DNA from: Actimicrobium antarcticum
Lineage (GTDB): Bacteria > Pseudomonadota > Gammaproteobacteria > Burkholderiales > Burkholderiaceae_D
Length of the DNA: 64,000 nt
NCBI RefSeq assembly: GCF_039536745.1
Contig: NZ_BAAAZE010000002.1
Location: forward strand, 110,587 to 174,586
Reading direction: 5' to 3'
The position numbers were made by a program, and so were the translations under genes. Under the pieces are notes generated by a model. It was not told the DNA's origin, made no database searches, and worked only from the letters and a program-made list of their open reading frames with translations. This document shows, one piece after another, positions 43,823 through 52,989 of this stretch; within the stretch, counting starts at the first letter, position 1; each line of letters begins with the position of its first letter.

Positions 43823-46141
43823 TCAGAGATCGAATTTGAGTTCGGCGCTGTAGCTGCGTTGCGGATACGGATGGAAGTTCCAGTACTTGTAATTGTTCAG
43901 ATTGTCGATGCCGAACGCGGCGCTCCATTGCCTGGCGAGTTGATAGCGCACGCGCAGATCGGTCGTGAAGTACTTGCTCGCGCCCTGATAGGCAAAGCCG
44001 TTGGTGTCTTCGTTGTTGAGTGTCGAAAACTGATTGCCGCTGTAGCGTGCGCCGAGCGTCGCAGTCCACTTCGGATCGATCCGGTAGCTGGCCAGCGCGG
44101 TGGCGCGCCAGACCGGCACCCTGGGCTGATATTTGCCGATGGTGTCGCCGGCCACGCGCACGAAGCCGGCGTTTTCCCTGATGCGTGAATCGGCGTAGGT
44201 GACGCTGCCTGACAGGTCCAGGCCGCGCAGCGCGACATCGACACCGCTGAACGCCAGTTCGACGCCGTGGGTTTGCATGCGCGCGATGTTCTGGACCCGG
44301 CTGATGTTGCTGTTGGCGGTGGTGTCAAAGGTGGTTTGTGCATACAGCGCGTCGCGCACGTTCTCGGTAAAGAACGTCGCACGCAGCAAGCCGCTGGCGA
44401 GTTCCTTTTCGGCGGTCAGTTCGCTGGTCCAGGATTTCTCGGGTTTCAGGTTCGGGTCGTTGACGTATTGCGCATTGCTGGTCGCGGTCGCACCGTACAG
44501 TTCGGAGACAGTCGGCATGCGTACTGCGCGTCCGATCGAGGCTTTCAGGACCGTGTCATCGGACCAGCGGTACGACAGCGCGGCTTTTGGCGACAGGAAG
44601 TTGTCGCTGCGGGCGGCGTAGCGGGTATTGGCGGCGCTGGTCGCCGAGAAGCGCGTGTAGCCATCCGATGCGCGCCAGTTCTCGGCCCGCAGGCCGAGCA
44701 CGGCTTGCCACTGCGGTGTCAGTGTCCAGCGATCCTGTGCATACAGGCTGCGCAATTGCGCCTTGCCGCCAACTTCATTGTTGAGAGAACCGGCGGCATC
44801 ACTGCGCCAGTCACCGGCGATAGTCGATTTCAGGATATGCAGCCGGTAATTTTCTTGCTGAAAACCGACATCGACGACATGCGCGCCCTGGATGCCATCG
44901 GGCCGCCAGATGCCTTTCAGTGCCAGCGTATGCCAGCCGGTCCCATCCTGATCCTGGAGCGTCCCGGCACCACCGGCCAGTGCGCCGGGCAGCGCGGTAG
45001 TGGCGGCGCGCAACTGGTCTTTCTGGTAGCTATACAGGCTGGCGGCGGCTTCCCAGTCCCAGATCCCTTTGGTGTTCGACTTGACCGACAGGCCATGCAT
45101 GACATGCTCGATCGCTTCATTGCTGAGGTTGAAATCGGTCGGCGTCAGCGCATAGCCTTGGCCATTGATGCTGATCGGGCCGGACGTGACCGCAGCCCCG
45201 CTGGCGGCATTGCGCAGGTACGAATCGGGCCGGCCCTCGGACGTGTTTTGCCAGTATCCCAGCGTGTAGCTGGCGCGGATCGTCGGTGAAATGTCGTAGG
45301 CCAGCTTCACCTTCGCATGGTCCTGCACGGTGTGATATTCGGTCGCGGTGCCGAGGATCAGCCAGGGCGCGCCGGACCGATCGAGTCCCGGGACGGCGCC
45401 GGTGACGGCCACCGCATTGGCTGCCGGCGCAGCGGTGCTGATGGCGCGGGTCGGGAAGGTCAGCGGCTGGCCGTGGCTGTCGGTCCGATTGACATTGAGC
45501 CACCACGACCAGTCACCGGACCGGTCGCCCACCGAGGCGCTGGTCTGGTAGCCGTTGTAGGTGGTGCCGGTGTTGTAGAGCCGGAATGGCTGCGACAAAT
45601 AACCCGCCTTCACATGCGCCTCGAACTGCTTCGGCATGCGTGTCACGTAGTCCACCACGGCACCGACCGAATTGCCCGGATAGGCCGCCGAGAACGGGCC
45701 GTACAGCACGTCGGCGCGGTCGATTTCTTCGGGTGTGACCAGGCCCCAGCGCGGCGCGTAGGTCGCCCCATTGCCCAGATAATTCGACAGCAGGATGCCA
45801 TCGGCATACACCGCCGACCGGGCGCTGTTGCCGGTGCCCGAGGCGCGGCTCGACAGCACCGCATGGTTGTAATCACCGATGTAGCGCTTGCGCACCAGCA
45901 GGCTGGGGAAATACTTCAGCGCGTCTTCGCTGTCGGTGGCATTGATGGTCGCCTCGATCTGCTTGCCGGTGATGCCTTCCATCGTGGTTGGAATCTGTGA
46001 CGGCAGCGAACTGGGCTGCAGGCTGGTGACGGTAATGGTGCCGAGGGATTTGACCTGGGCATCGTTGGATTGCGCATGAGCGCAAGCGATATTGGCCGCA
46101 GCAACGCTGACGGCAAGTGCAATCTTGAGACGGGTTGCCAT
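43823..46141 (-). CDS. TonB-dependent receptor, probable metal/metallophore uptake
   Basis: 772 residues. AGGAGG ribosome site before the ATG; signal peptide ending IACAHAQ. TonB-box-like GTITVTSLQP, plug (IPTTMEGITGKQIEATINATDSEDALKYFPSLLVRKRYIGD..., VLYGPFSAAYPGNSVGAVVDYVTRMP), then the beta-barrel with the terminal strand ending SAELKFDL. Its genomic setting (DUF2946 upstream, PepSY protein downstream) matches receptors linked to copper or iron handling. Substrate not proven. Confidence 0.92.
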   Translation of the reverse strand: MATRLKIALAVSVAAANIACAHAQSNDAQVKSLGTITVTSLQPSSLPSQIPTTMEGITGKQIEATINATDSEDALKYFPSLLVRKRYIGDYNHAVLSSRASGTGNSARSAVYADGILLSNYLGNGATYAPRWGLVTPEEIDRADVLYGPFSAAYPGNSVGAVVDYVTRMPKQFEAHVKAGYLSQPFRLYNTGTTYNGYQTSASVGDRSGDWSWWLNVNRTDSHGQPLTFPTRAISTAAPAANAVAVTGAVPGLDRSGAPWLILGTATEYHTVQDHAKVKLAYDISPTIRASYTLGYWQNTSEGRPDSYLRNAASGAAVTSGPISINGQGYALTPTDFNLSNEAIEHVMHGLSVKSNTKGIWDWEAAASLYSYQKDQLRAATTALPGALAGGAGTLQDQDGTGWHTLALKGIWRPDGIQGAHVVDVGFQQENYRLHILKSTIAGDWRSDAAGSLNNEVGGKAQLRSLYAQDRWTLTPQWQAVLGLRAENWRASDGYTRFSATSAANTRYAARSDNFLSPKAALSYRWSDDTVLKASIGRAVRMPTVSELYGATATSNAQYVNDPNLKPEKSWTSELTAEKELASGLLRATFFTENVRDALYAQTTFDTTANSNISRVQNIARMQTHGVELAFSGVDVALRGLDLSGSVTYADSRIRENAGFVRVAGDTIGKYQPRVPVWRATALASYRIDPKWTATLGARYSGNQFSTLNNEDTNGFAYQGASKYFTTDLRVRYQLARQWSAAFGIDNLNNYKYWNFHPYPQRSYSAELKFDL

Positions 46142-46211
46142 GCAACCTCCTGTGTCGAAACGAGAACTGGCCGCACACCGCGCAAGCGCGGTGATGGGTA
46201 CTCAGGGACGA

Positions 46212-46598
46212 TCAGGTGGCAGCGGGCGGAGCGCGAGACTGCGCGGCGCTCCACAGAAACAGCGGACGCGGCGATTGATAAAAAAGGGCAGGGAAGTGGG
46301 GGACGTTGCGCACCACCTGAATGGCAAACGTCGCCGACGGCGGTGGCCCGGCGGTATCGGCGTGGTGCAGGCAGAACGGGCAGTGTTCAAAGTGTGTGGC
46401 CGGGCTGGGGATCGTGCTGTCTTTGCCATCGGCCGTGCCGGTTGGCTTGGCACTGGTGGTGCAGATTTCCATCCAGAGATTGCTGCTGCCTTTGGTGGCA
46501 GCTAGTGCGTGCGACACCGACGGCGCCAGCGCGGCCAGCAGGATCGCGAAACAGGCGATCCAGGCGGTCAGGTGGCGTAGTGAGGGGGTTAGTCGCAT
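46212..46598 (-). CDS. DUF2946 family protein
   Basis: 128 residues. N-terminal hydrophobic segment (WIACFAILLAALAPSVSHALA), then the family motif HCPFCLHHAD, a Cys/His cluster suited to binding a metal. DUF2946 genes are typical first genes of copper-linked TonB-receptor operons. 70 bases before the receptor gene, same strand. The upstream gap 46599-46876 contains simple repeats (ACACC, CAACAACAA) and presumably the operon promoter, which I cannot pinpoint. Confidence 0.85.
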   Translation of the reverse strand: MRLTPSLRHLTAWIACFAILLAALAPSVSHALAATKGSSNLWMEICTTSAKPTGTADGKDSTIPSPATHFEHCPFCLHHADTAGPPPSATFAIQVVRNVPHFPALFYQSPRPLFLWSAAQSRAPPAAT

Positions 46599-46876
46599 GG
46601 CGCGGAGGGTAGCATACGGGAACTTCAGGTGGCGAATCCTGACGTTATTGGCGGTTGCCGTATCGTCGATAACTCACATCGACTGCGCGCTGCAATGAGA
46701 GAGCAGAAACTGCTTAAGCTAACGACCATCACATCACACCACACCACCCAACAACAACAACAAGTGCGAACGTCAGACCTCGCCGTCCAACCCGGCGAGT
46801 GCTTAAAGCCCCTCCTGAAAGGACTGGTTGTAAAGCCCGGCATCGTTAGTCTGTTACGGCAGCCAGCTCGCCTGAC

Positions 46877-47566
46877 TCAGCCCTCCGCCCCACAACACTT
46901 CTTGAACTTCTTCCCGCTGCCACACGTACAGTCATCATTACGACCAACCTTCGGCGTCTCGCGCTGCACTGTTTCAATCCCCGACTTGCGCAATGGTTCC
47001 CAGTATTTCAGGATATGCGGGATGGCCGATTCGATTTCGATCGTCATCTTGTGCGCCTTCAGCGGCGTGTCTACCAGATGCATTTCGCTCTCTTCGATTT
47101 CTTCGGCGCCGAGCAGATAGATCGGTCGCATGATGTCGGCCAGGTTCGAGGTCCAGATGGGTTCCCATGCATCGGCGCGCAATTGGGTGCCTTCCCAGAA
47201 ACCCCATGCCCATGCTTCGCCATCGAGCAACTGCTTGCCCTCGAATTCGAATTCGCAGAACAGCGGCTCGAATTCTTTGGGAGCGACTTCAAACGTGATG
47301 GCGACTTCGTTCATGAAGCGTGAAATCAGGCCGACGATGTGGTCGAACTCTTTCGGGTTCTTGAAGGCCGGACCACCTTCGTCGGACTCGCCCCAGACCG
47401 GTGGCAGCCATTCCGACAGGGGCACCGGCTCGGGACCGATGACAATCGCGGTGAAGTAACCGTGCAGCGAATCCATGGTCATGCAGTCTTCTGCACAACG
47501 GTCGGAGAGCAGGAATTTGTCGAGTTCGTCGAACTCTTTATCGGACAAGGGCTGGTCGAGATGCAT
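46877..47566 (-). CDS. UPF0149/YecA family protein with C-terminal SEC-C zinc motif
   Basis: 229 residues from the ATG at 47566 (GGAG seven bases upstream; the frame is open further up without homology). N-terminal YgfB/YecA-type helical domain (LSDKEFDELDKFLLSDRCAEDCMTMDSLHGYFTAIVIGP), then a C-terminal SEC-C motif VGRNDDCTCGSGKKFKKCCG with the CxC...CC zinc ligands, as at the end of SecA. Exact role unknown; such proteins may touch ribosomes or the Sec machinery. Its start faces srkA across about 95 bases. Confidence 0.9.
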   Translation of the reverse strand: MHLDQPLSDKEFDELDKFLLSDRCAEDCMTMDSLHGYFTAIVIGPEPVPLSEWLPPVWGESDEGGPAFKNPKEFDHIVGLISRFMNEVAITFEVAPKEFEPLFCEFEFEGKQLLDGEAWAWGFWEGTQLRADAWEPIWTSNLADIMRPIYLLGAEEIEESEMHLVDTPLKAHKMTIEIESAIPHILKYWEPLRKSGIETVQRETPKVGRNDDCTCGSGKKFKKCCGAEG

Positions 47567-47661
47567 GGCGGACTCCGGCAAAATTAATTGGGCGTAGTGT
47601 ATCGCCTCGGCGCAGTGCCGGGGTCGATGAATGCACGCCACGTGACCTGTGCGGCCGTACA

Positions 47662-48654
47662 ATGACGCGCATGACTACTCCTTCATTTTCCGAACTGGGT
47701 CCCGATCTGGTTCTCGATGCGCTCGATAGCATCGGCTTGTTTGGCGATGGCCGGTTGCTGGCCCTGAACAGTTACGAAAACCGCGTCTATCAAATCGGTA
47801 TCGATGATGGACCACCGATTGTGGCCAAGTTTTATCGGCCCGGTCGCTGGAGCGACGCGGCCATTCTCGAAGAGCACGCGTTTGTCGAAGAGCTTGTGGC
47901 GCTCGAAATCCCGGTCGTTCCTGCCACGCGGTTGGGCGACGGCCGTAGCCTGCATACGCTGGACGGTTTTCGCTTTGCGGTATTTGCCCGTCACGGTGGC
48001 CGCGCACCGGAACTGGAAGATCCGGCAACGCTGGAATGGCTGGGGCGCTTTCTCGGCCGCATCCACGCTGTCGGCGCGCTCAAACCGTTCGTGGAAAGGC
48101 CCACGCTCGATATCGCCACGTTCGGTACCGAGTCACGCGCCTGGCTGCTGAAGAACGACTTCATCCCGCCGGAATTGATCGCGCCATGGTCGGCCGTGAC
48201 AACGCTGGCGCTGGAAGGCGTGCAGCGCTGCTACGACCGTGCCGGCGACATCCGCAACGTGCGCCTGCACGGTGATGTCCATAGCGGCAATGTACTGTGG
48301 ACCGAAGCGGGGCCGCATTTCGTGGACTTCGACGACAGCCGCAATGGCCCGGCGATTCAGGATCTGTGGATGCTGCTGTCGGGCGAACGCAGCGATATGG
48401 TGCGGCAATTGTCGGATCTGCTGGCCGGTTACGAAGACTTCTGCGACTTCGATCCGCGCGAGCTGCATCTGATCGAAGCTTTGCGTACATTGCGGCTGCT
48501 GCATTACTCGGCATGGCTGGCGCGGCGCTGGGATGATCCGGCGTTTCCGGTGGCGTTTCCGTGGTTTAACACACAGCGTTACTGGCAGGACCGGATACTG
48601 GAATTGCGCGAGCAGGTGGCGTTGATGGATGAGGCACCGTTGTGGGTCGGCTAG
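47662..48654 (+). CDS. srkA: Stress response serine/threonine protein kinase SrkA (YihE)
   Basis: 330 residues. An APH-fold Ser/Thr kinase known in enterobacteria for protecting cells from stress-induced death. LNSYENRVYQIG (nucleotide loop), VAKFYRPGRW (Lys), LHGDVHSGNVLW (catalytic loop, near residue 203) and FVDFDDS (metal-binding Asp) are intact; C-terminal ARRWDDPAFPVAFPWFNT is typical. ATG at 47662 or 47671; no strong ribosome site distinguishes them. Followed by a hairpin at 48683. Confidence 0.92.
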   Translation: MTRMTTPSFSELGPDLVLDALDSIGLFGDGRLLALNSYENRVYQIGIDDGPPIVAKFYRPGRWSDAAILEEHAFVEELVALEIPVVPATRLGDGRSLHTLDGFRFAVFARHGGRAPELEDPATLEWLGRFLGRIHAVGALKPFVERPTLDIATFGTESRAWLLKNDFIPPELIAPWSAVTTLALEGVQRCYDRAGDIRNVRLHGDVHSGNVLWTEAGPHFVDFDDSRNGPAIQDLWMLLSGERSDMVRQLSDLLAGYEDFCDFDPRELHLIEALRTLRLLHYSAWLARRWDDPAFPVAFPWFNTQRYWQDRILELREQVALMDEAPLWVG

Positions 48655-48682
48655 GGTGACACGGCTTGAGCGAAAAAGACAA

Positions 48683-48715
48683 CGCGGGGCCTGCAGTTTT
48701 TTGCATCGGCCCGCG
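48683..48715. terminator. Hairpin between srkA and converging roadblock gene
   Basis: CGCGGG(G)CC pairs with GGCCCGCG around an inner TGCA/TGCA stem with a T6 loop. Lies between two stop codons; likely works in both directions. Confidence 0.5.
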
Positions 48716-48737
48716 TGATGGCGTGATGGAGTCGGTA

Positions 48738-49097
48738 TTAAAGAGTCAGTTCTTTTTCGACATCCACGGTTTTTCGGCGAGCAAGGGCCAGATTCGATTT
48801 GGCTTTATCGAGCACCAGGTAAATGAACAGACCTTCCTTGCGCGCCATTGGTCGAATGATGTGATAGTGCTTTCCCAGCGTGATCAGGATATCTTCGATC
48901 GTGTCGTTCAACCCGAGGTCGCGCATCGTTTTCACTTTGGCGCGTACCACTTCGGTATTGCCCGCTGCGGCGATTTCCATGTCCACGCCCGAGCCTATCG
49001 AACCCAGCACCATGCCACTGACAGAGTCCACTAACGCGGCGCACAAGGCACCGTCGCAGGTCATCAATTCTTCCATCGATTGCTTGATCGTTGCCAT
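48738..49097 (-). CDS. Roadblock/LC7 domain protein (A)
   Basis: 119 residues, one roadblock/LC7 fold (CAALVDSVSGMVLGSIGSGVDMEIAAAGNTEVVRAK... YHIIRPM..GLFIYLVLDK). Such small homodimers regulate Ras-like GTPases, as MglB does MglA. Last gene of a four-gene minus-strand module with a second roadblock protein, a small GTPase and a winged-helix-like protein. Confidence 0.88.
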   Translation of the reverse strand: MATIKQSMEELMTCDGALCAALVDSVSGMVLGSIGSGVDMEIAAAGNTEVVRAKVKTMRDLGLNDTIEDILITLGKHYHIIRPMARKEGLFIYLVLDKAKSNLALARRKTVDVEKELTL

Positions 49098-49198
49098 GTA
49101 AAACTCCTTGGTGGTATCGCCCCAAAAAGCCAGCGCCGCCCGGGCGAAATGATGGGCTGATGCCGGGTTGTTCCGATGCGCGTTGCAGCGCCTGCGGG

Positions 49199-49582
49199 TT
49201 ACAGATCACGTAGTGCCTGCACCGCCTGTTTCGAGAAATACAGCGCCTGGCCGACGATGACATCGTTGTTTGTGATGACGCTGAGGATGAGATCGATGTG
49301 CGGCGTACGCGCTTGCAACATGATCAGGCAGCCGTTTTTGGCGCCAATGATGACGTTCTCGCAGGCACCCAACTGGCTTTCTTCTCCCGCGACTGCGCCC
49401 AGAGCGGTCAGCGAACTGGCAATCGCTGCCAGGCGCGTGACCTGTGCGGTGTTTTCCACCCGTGCTGCAACTTCAAAGCCGTCTTCGGTAGAAATGACGA
49501 CAGCCCGGATGCCCTTCACCTGGCTCATGAGCGTGGCGATCGTGAGGTCGGCGGCAGTCTTGATGTGCGGATCGATGGTCAT
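49199..49582 (-). CDS. Roadblock/LC7 domain protein (B)
   Basis: 127 residues from the ATG at 49582. Roadblock/LC7 pattern: IRAVVISTEDGFEVAARVENTAQVTRLAAIASSLTALG...ENVIIGAKNGCLIMLQA. Only 20 bases from the GTPase gene upstream and about 100 from roadblock A downstream. A partner or regulator of the GTPase is the natural inference. Confidence 0.88.
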   Translation of the reverse strand: MTIDPHIKTAADLTIATLMSQVKGIRAVVISTEDGFEVAARVENTAQVTRLAAIASSLTALGAVAGEESQLGACENVIIGAKNGCLIMLQARTPHIDLILSVITNNDVIVGQALYFSKQAVQALRDL

Positions 49583-49602
49583 GTGGCGTCTTCTTTTTCT
49601 GT

Positions 49603-50136
49603 TCAGGATTCGAGCTGGATGAGCAACAGGTCGAGTAACTGCAGCACGTGCTCCGGCTCGCGTACGTCGGCCGGAAAAACCGGGCACAACACGCCTTTTC
49701 TTTCCATGCGTTCCGCGAAGGCGTTGATGTCAGGTACCGGATGGCCTTCGGTTTTTCCGACACCGACGACGCACGAGGTCCGTTTGATCAGGTCAGCAAA
49801 GCCATCCAGATACACATCCAGATCGGCCAGCGGATCCGGACGGCTGTTATCGATCAGAATCACCAGACCGAGCGCGCCACGCGACAGGATTTTCCACATG
49901 AAGTCGAAGCGCGACTGGCCGGGTGTGCCGTAGAGCCGCAACTTGTCGCCGTTTTCCAGCGTCAGTTCGCCATAGTCCAGTCCAACGGTCGTCATGGCCT
50001 TGTGGACCGAGATATCCCAATTTTTCACGTCGGTACTGATCGGCGTGATTTCGCTGATGGCCGAAATGGCGGTCGTTTTGCCTGCACCCATGGTTCCGGT
50101 GAACAGGATTTTGTGTTCGGTGATCGATGCAGTCAT
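49603..50136 (-). CDS. Small Ras-like GTPase of the roadblock module (MglA-like)
   Basis: 177 residues. Walker A GTMGAGKTT (Gly14-Thr22), switch-I region TTVGLDYGEL, and GTPGQ (70-74) with the catalytic-type Gln. The guanine-specificity motif, normally N/T-K-x-D, reads GKTE (127-130), so base recognition may differ. Start overlaps the previous stop as ATGA. Together with two roadblock proteins it resembles polarity or chemosensory switch modules; target unknown. Confidence 0.9.
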   Translation of the reverse strand: MTASITEHKILFTGTMGAGKTTAISAISEITPISTDVKNWDISVHKAMTTVGLDYGELTLENGDKLRLYGTPGQSRFDFMWKILSRGALGLVILIDNSRPDPLADLDVYLDGFADLIKRTSCVVGVGKTEGHPVPDINAFAERMERKGVLCPVFPADVREPEHVLQLLDLLLIQLES

Positions 50137-50816
50137 GCCGATAATCCAAGACGGCTGCGGATCCTCGACAGGAGGCTGGAGGCGATTTTTACTTTGGTGG
50201 AGCTTGCGGCCAACTCATGTGGCGCACTGCGGATTGCGTTGTTAGTCACCATCAGAAAGCCGCCTGCCTGGAGTTCGCGCAGAAAATTCATGCAAATTTC
50301 CTGAGCGACGCCGGCCCGTTGTGCCAGTGCCTCTAGAGTCATGGATCGCGCCATCACAAGTGTCGCAATTTTCATACGTTCCGGTCCGGTCAGCATCGCC
50401 GAGGAGGGCCATTTGCGTAGCCTGAACTCGTCGCTTGATTCGGTCTGGCTGATGGCGACCGCGTCAGTAAGTCGGGCTTCGCTGATGTGCTCGCCCAAGT
50501 GGTTCAGCATCCGTTCAAGCGCGGTTGAATTCAGCGGCAGGGACAGGAAGGGACCGTCATTCTTCCTGATCGCACCCACCATCAACACCTGCCCGGTCGG
50601 GTTCGCGGATGGTGGAGCGTCGGCCGCCACCGCTACCGCCACCATGTCTCCGACGACGCGCAAATCGGCATTGTTTGGACTGTAAAACCATTGATGTTGG
50701 GTGCGGTGATCCAGTATCCGCACCAGAGAGCGCATCACCAGTTCGTCTCGCAGGGACAGGCCATCCATGCAGAACGACAACCGGGTGCGCGCTTGGAGAG
50801 TGGCTTGTTCAAGCAT
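50133..50816 (-). CDS. Unknown protein heading the roadblock/GTPase module, winged-helix-like C-terminus
   Basis: 227 residues if the ATG at 50816 is used; in-frame starts at 50882 (ATG) and 50954 (TTG) give up to 273. None has a clear ribosome site. The N-terminal part (RDELVMRSLVRILDHRTQHQWFYSPNNADLRVVGD) is not recognised. The C-terminal ~80 residues (LTGPERMKIATLVMARSMTLEALAQRAGVAQEICMNFLRELQAGGFLMV) look like a winged-helix DNA- or protein-binding unit. Coupled by ATGA to the GTPase. Confidence 0.75.
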   Translation of the reverse strand: MLEQATLQARTRLSFCMDGLSLRDELVMRSLVRILDHRTQHQWFYSPNNADLRVVGDMVAVAVAADAPPSANPTGQVLMVGAIRKNDGPFLSLPLNSTALERMLNHLGEHISEARLTDAVAISQTESSDEFRLRKWPSSAMLTGPERMKIATLVMARSMTLEALAQRAGVAQEICMNFLRELQAGGFLMVTNNAIRSAPHELAASSTKVKIASSLLSRIRSRLGLSA

Positions 50817-51201
50817 GAGCACAGTCAAACCTGAGCGCTTGCGGATGGCGTTCCCTGTTGCCCGAAGGACAGTGATACGCATCTTGATGCTGGAATGTAC
50901 GCATGAAAGCCGCCCGTTTTCCTGTGTCGAATTGCCGTCTGTGTGCTGCGGCAATAGTTTTCTAGAAGAAGTTTTCTCTCGCGAAACAAATATAGCAGCT
51001 AGTTTGTTTTATTACCATTTGTACGAAAATAAAATGTGACTGTTGGTGTTGGTGCGTTGGTCGAGATGCCAATTGATGCCCGTCGCTGCGTCACCCGCGA
51101 TCTTCCACGTACAATCCGTTGCGCTGCCAGTGAATGCCATCGTGGTCACGATCGCTGCCAGCATGACTTCCGTCACCCTCACTTTTCACAAGACTCGACA
51201 C
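50817..51201. other. Divergent promoter region, AT-rich centre
   Basis: The stretch 50955-51040 is far richer in A/T than its surroundings (TATAGCAGC, TTTTATTACC, AAAATAAAATG) and probably carries the promoter of the roadblock module and perhaps that of mtnP. Part of 50817-50954 may belong to the upstream gene if it starts earlier. No other gene seen. Confidence 0.4.
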
Positions 51202-52074
51202 ATGCAAAAAATCCGGTTCGGCATCCTCGGCGGCAGCGGCCTGTACAACATGGACGGTCTGCAAGACCGTCGCGAAATCACCATCGACACGCCCTTTGGC
51301 GCGCCATCGGATGCCATTGCAATCGGGTCACTCGATGGCGTCGAGGTGGCGTTCCTGGCACGCCACGGTCGCAGCCATGGTTTGCTGCCGACCGAGATTC
51401 CGTATCGCGCCAATATCTGGGCGCTCAAAAGCATCGGCGTCGAGTACCTGATCTCGGTCTCGGCAGTGGGCTCATTGCGCGAGGACATGCCACCGCGCCA
51501 CATGGTCTTGCCGGACCAGTTCATTGATCTGACCCGCAAGCGCGACGGAACGTTTTTTGGCGATGGCGCGGTCGCCCATGTCAGTCTGGCGCACCCGGTC
51601 TGTGCGGCACTGAGCCAGGTACTGGCCGATGCCTTTGATGATGCCGCGCTGCCGGCAGCCACGCTGCACCGCGGCGGTACCTACATCTGCATTGAAGGCC
51701 CGGCGTTTTCGACGCTGGCCGAATCGCAGTTGTATCGCGCGTGGGGCGCGTCGGTCATCGGCATGACCAACCTGCCCGAAGCGCGGCTGGCGCGGGAAGC
51801 CGAAATTGCCTACGCGACGCTGGCGCTGGTGACCGATTTCGATTGCTGGCATCCGGGCCACGATGTCGTGACCGCTGAGATGGCGATCGGCAACATGCTG
51901 CACAATGCGGCCGGCGCGCAGCAAGTGTTGCGGGCGGCGATACGCCGACTGGGTGCGGCGGCGCCGGTGTCACAGGCGCATAGCGCGCTGTCGCAGGCGC
52001 TGGTGACGCAACCGGCTGCGATGCCGGCGGCAACGCGGGACAGACTCGCGCCCTTGCTGCAAAAGTATTTGTAA
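51202..52074 (+). CDS. mtnP: 5'-methylthioadenosine/methylthioinosine phosphorylase family protein
   Basis: 290 residues from the ATG at 51202 (MQKIRFGILGGSGLY). Splits methylthioadenosine with phosphate into adenine and methylthioribose-1-phosphate. GGSGLY, RHGRSHGLLPTEIPYRANIWALK, SAVGSL (phosphate site), EGPAFSTLAES, GMTNLPEARLARE and VTDFDCWH are family motifs; the D-F-D pair matches the adenine-binding aspartates of human MTAP, though methylthioinosine activity cannot be excluded. It is 48 bases upstream of the PhnD-like gene and heads the arsenosugar-type cluster, where it could act on the adenosyl-arsenical made by ArsS (inference). Confidence 0.92.
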   Translation: MQKIRFGILGGSGLYNMDGLQDRREITIDTPFGAPSDAIAIGSLDGVEVAFLARHGRSHGLLPTEIPYRANIWALKSIGVEYLISVSAVGSLREDMPPRHMVLPDQFIDLTRKRDGTFFGDGAVAHVSLAHPVCAALSQVLADAFDDAALPAATLHRGGTYICIEGPAFSTLAESQLYRAWGASVIGMTNLPEARLAREAEIAYATLALVTDFDCWHPGHDVVTAEMAIGNMLHNAAGAQQVLRAAIRRLGAAAPVSQAHSALSQALVTQPAAMPAATRDRLAPLLQKYL

Positions 52075-52122
52075 GCGATAGACCTCTGCACCCGACTACC
52101 TGATTTGATCAAAAGGATTCCC

Positions 52123-52986
52123 ATGCTGCGTATTGCCCTGCTGTTGCTGGTCACCGTCTTCGCCACCGGCGGCGCGCTGGCTGCCGATGCGATCCGTCTC
52201 GGCGTCGGTTTATTCCAGCCCGACAAGGAAAAGAACGACGCCACCTATCGTCCACTGGCCGAGTACCTGTCAAAAAAGCTCGGCAAGCCGGTCGAGCTGC
52301 GCACCGTCGACAGCTGGGAAGGGCTGGCGAAATCCCTGGCCAATGGCGAAACCGATATCGCCCTGATGGGGCCGTGGGGCTATGTGCTGGCGAACAATCA
52401 GTCCGGCGCGCAGGCAGTCGCGACCATCCTGTACGACGGCAAGCCTGAGTATTTTGCGTTAATGATCACGCACCCGACATCCGGCATCAACACCCTGGCC
52501 GATCTGAAAGGCAAGACCTTTGCCTTCGGCGACAAGGGCTCGACCTCGGGCTACCTGATTCCGACCCACCAGTTCCTGAAAATGGGCATCAGCGACCCCG
52601 AAAAATTCTTCAGCAAGGTGCTCTACACCAAGCATCAGGCCATCGAAACCCAGGTCACGCGCGGTGAACTCGATGCCGGTGCCGACTACGATCGCAACCG
52701 CAATGCGATGATCGAACAGGGCCTGATCAAGGCTGCCGACAGCAAGATCATCTGGACCTCGGCACCGCTGCCTAACGACGCGGTCGCCGTCAGCGCCGAC
52801 ATGATGAAGGACAAGGCCATGGTGGCGCGCCTGCAGCAAGCTCTGGAGCAGGTCGGTGCCGAACTGAAAACCAATCCGTCGCTGCTGCCAGCGCATTACA
52901 CCGGCTTCGTCAAGAGTGACGACAAGCTCTACAGCTCGATTCGCGACGCGGGCCTGGCGACCGGCAAGCTGCAACCGCGCAAATAA
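52123..52986 (+). CDS. Phosphonate/phosphate-type ABC transporter substrate-binding protein (PhnD-like)
   Basis: 287 residues. ATG with AAAAGGA upstream. Signal peptide MLRIALLLLVTVFATGGALA, then a type II periplasmic-binding fold: IRLGVGLFQPDKEKNDATYRPLAEYLSKKLGKPVEL, VDSWEGLAKSLANGETDIALMGPWGY, GKTFAFGDKGSTSGYLIPTHQFLKMG. Binds an oxyanion or phosphonate-like ligand; in this cluster an arsenic or selenium oxyanion is possible. The permease follows by three bases, but no ATPase gene is nearby. Confidence 0.88.
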   Translation: MLRIALLLLVTVFATGGALAADAIRLGVGLFQPDKEKNDATYRPLAEYLSKKLGKPVELRTVDSWEGLAKSLANGETDIALMGPWGYVLANNQSGAQAVATILYDGKPEYFALMITHPTSGINTLADLKGKTFAFGDKGSTSGYLIPTHQFLKMGISDPEKFFSKVLYTKHQAIETQVTRGELDAGADYDRNRNAMIEQGLIKAADSKIIWTSAPLPNDAVAVSADMMKDKAMVARLQQALEQVGAELKTNPSLLPAHYTGFVKSDDKLYSSIRDAGLATGKLQPRK

Positions 52987-52989
52987 GGC

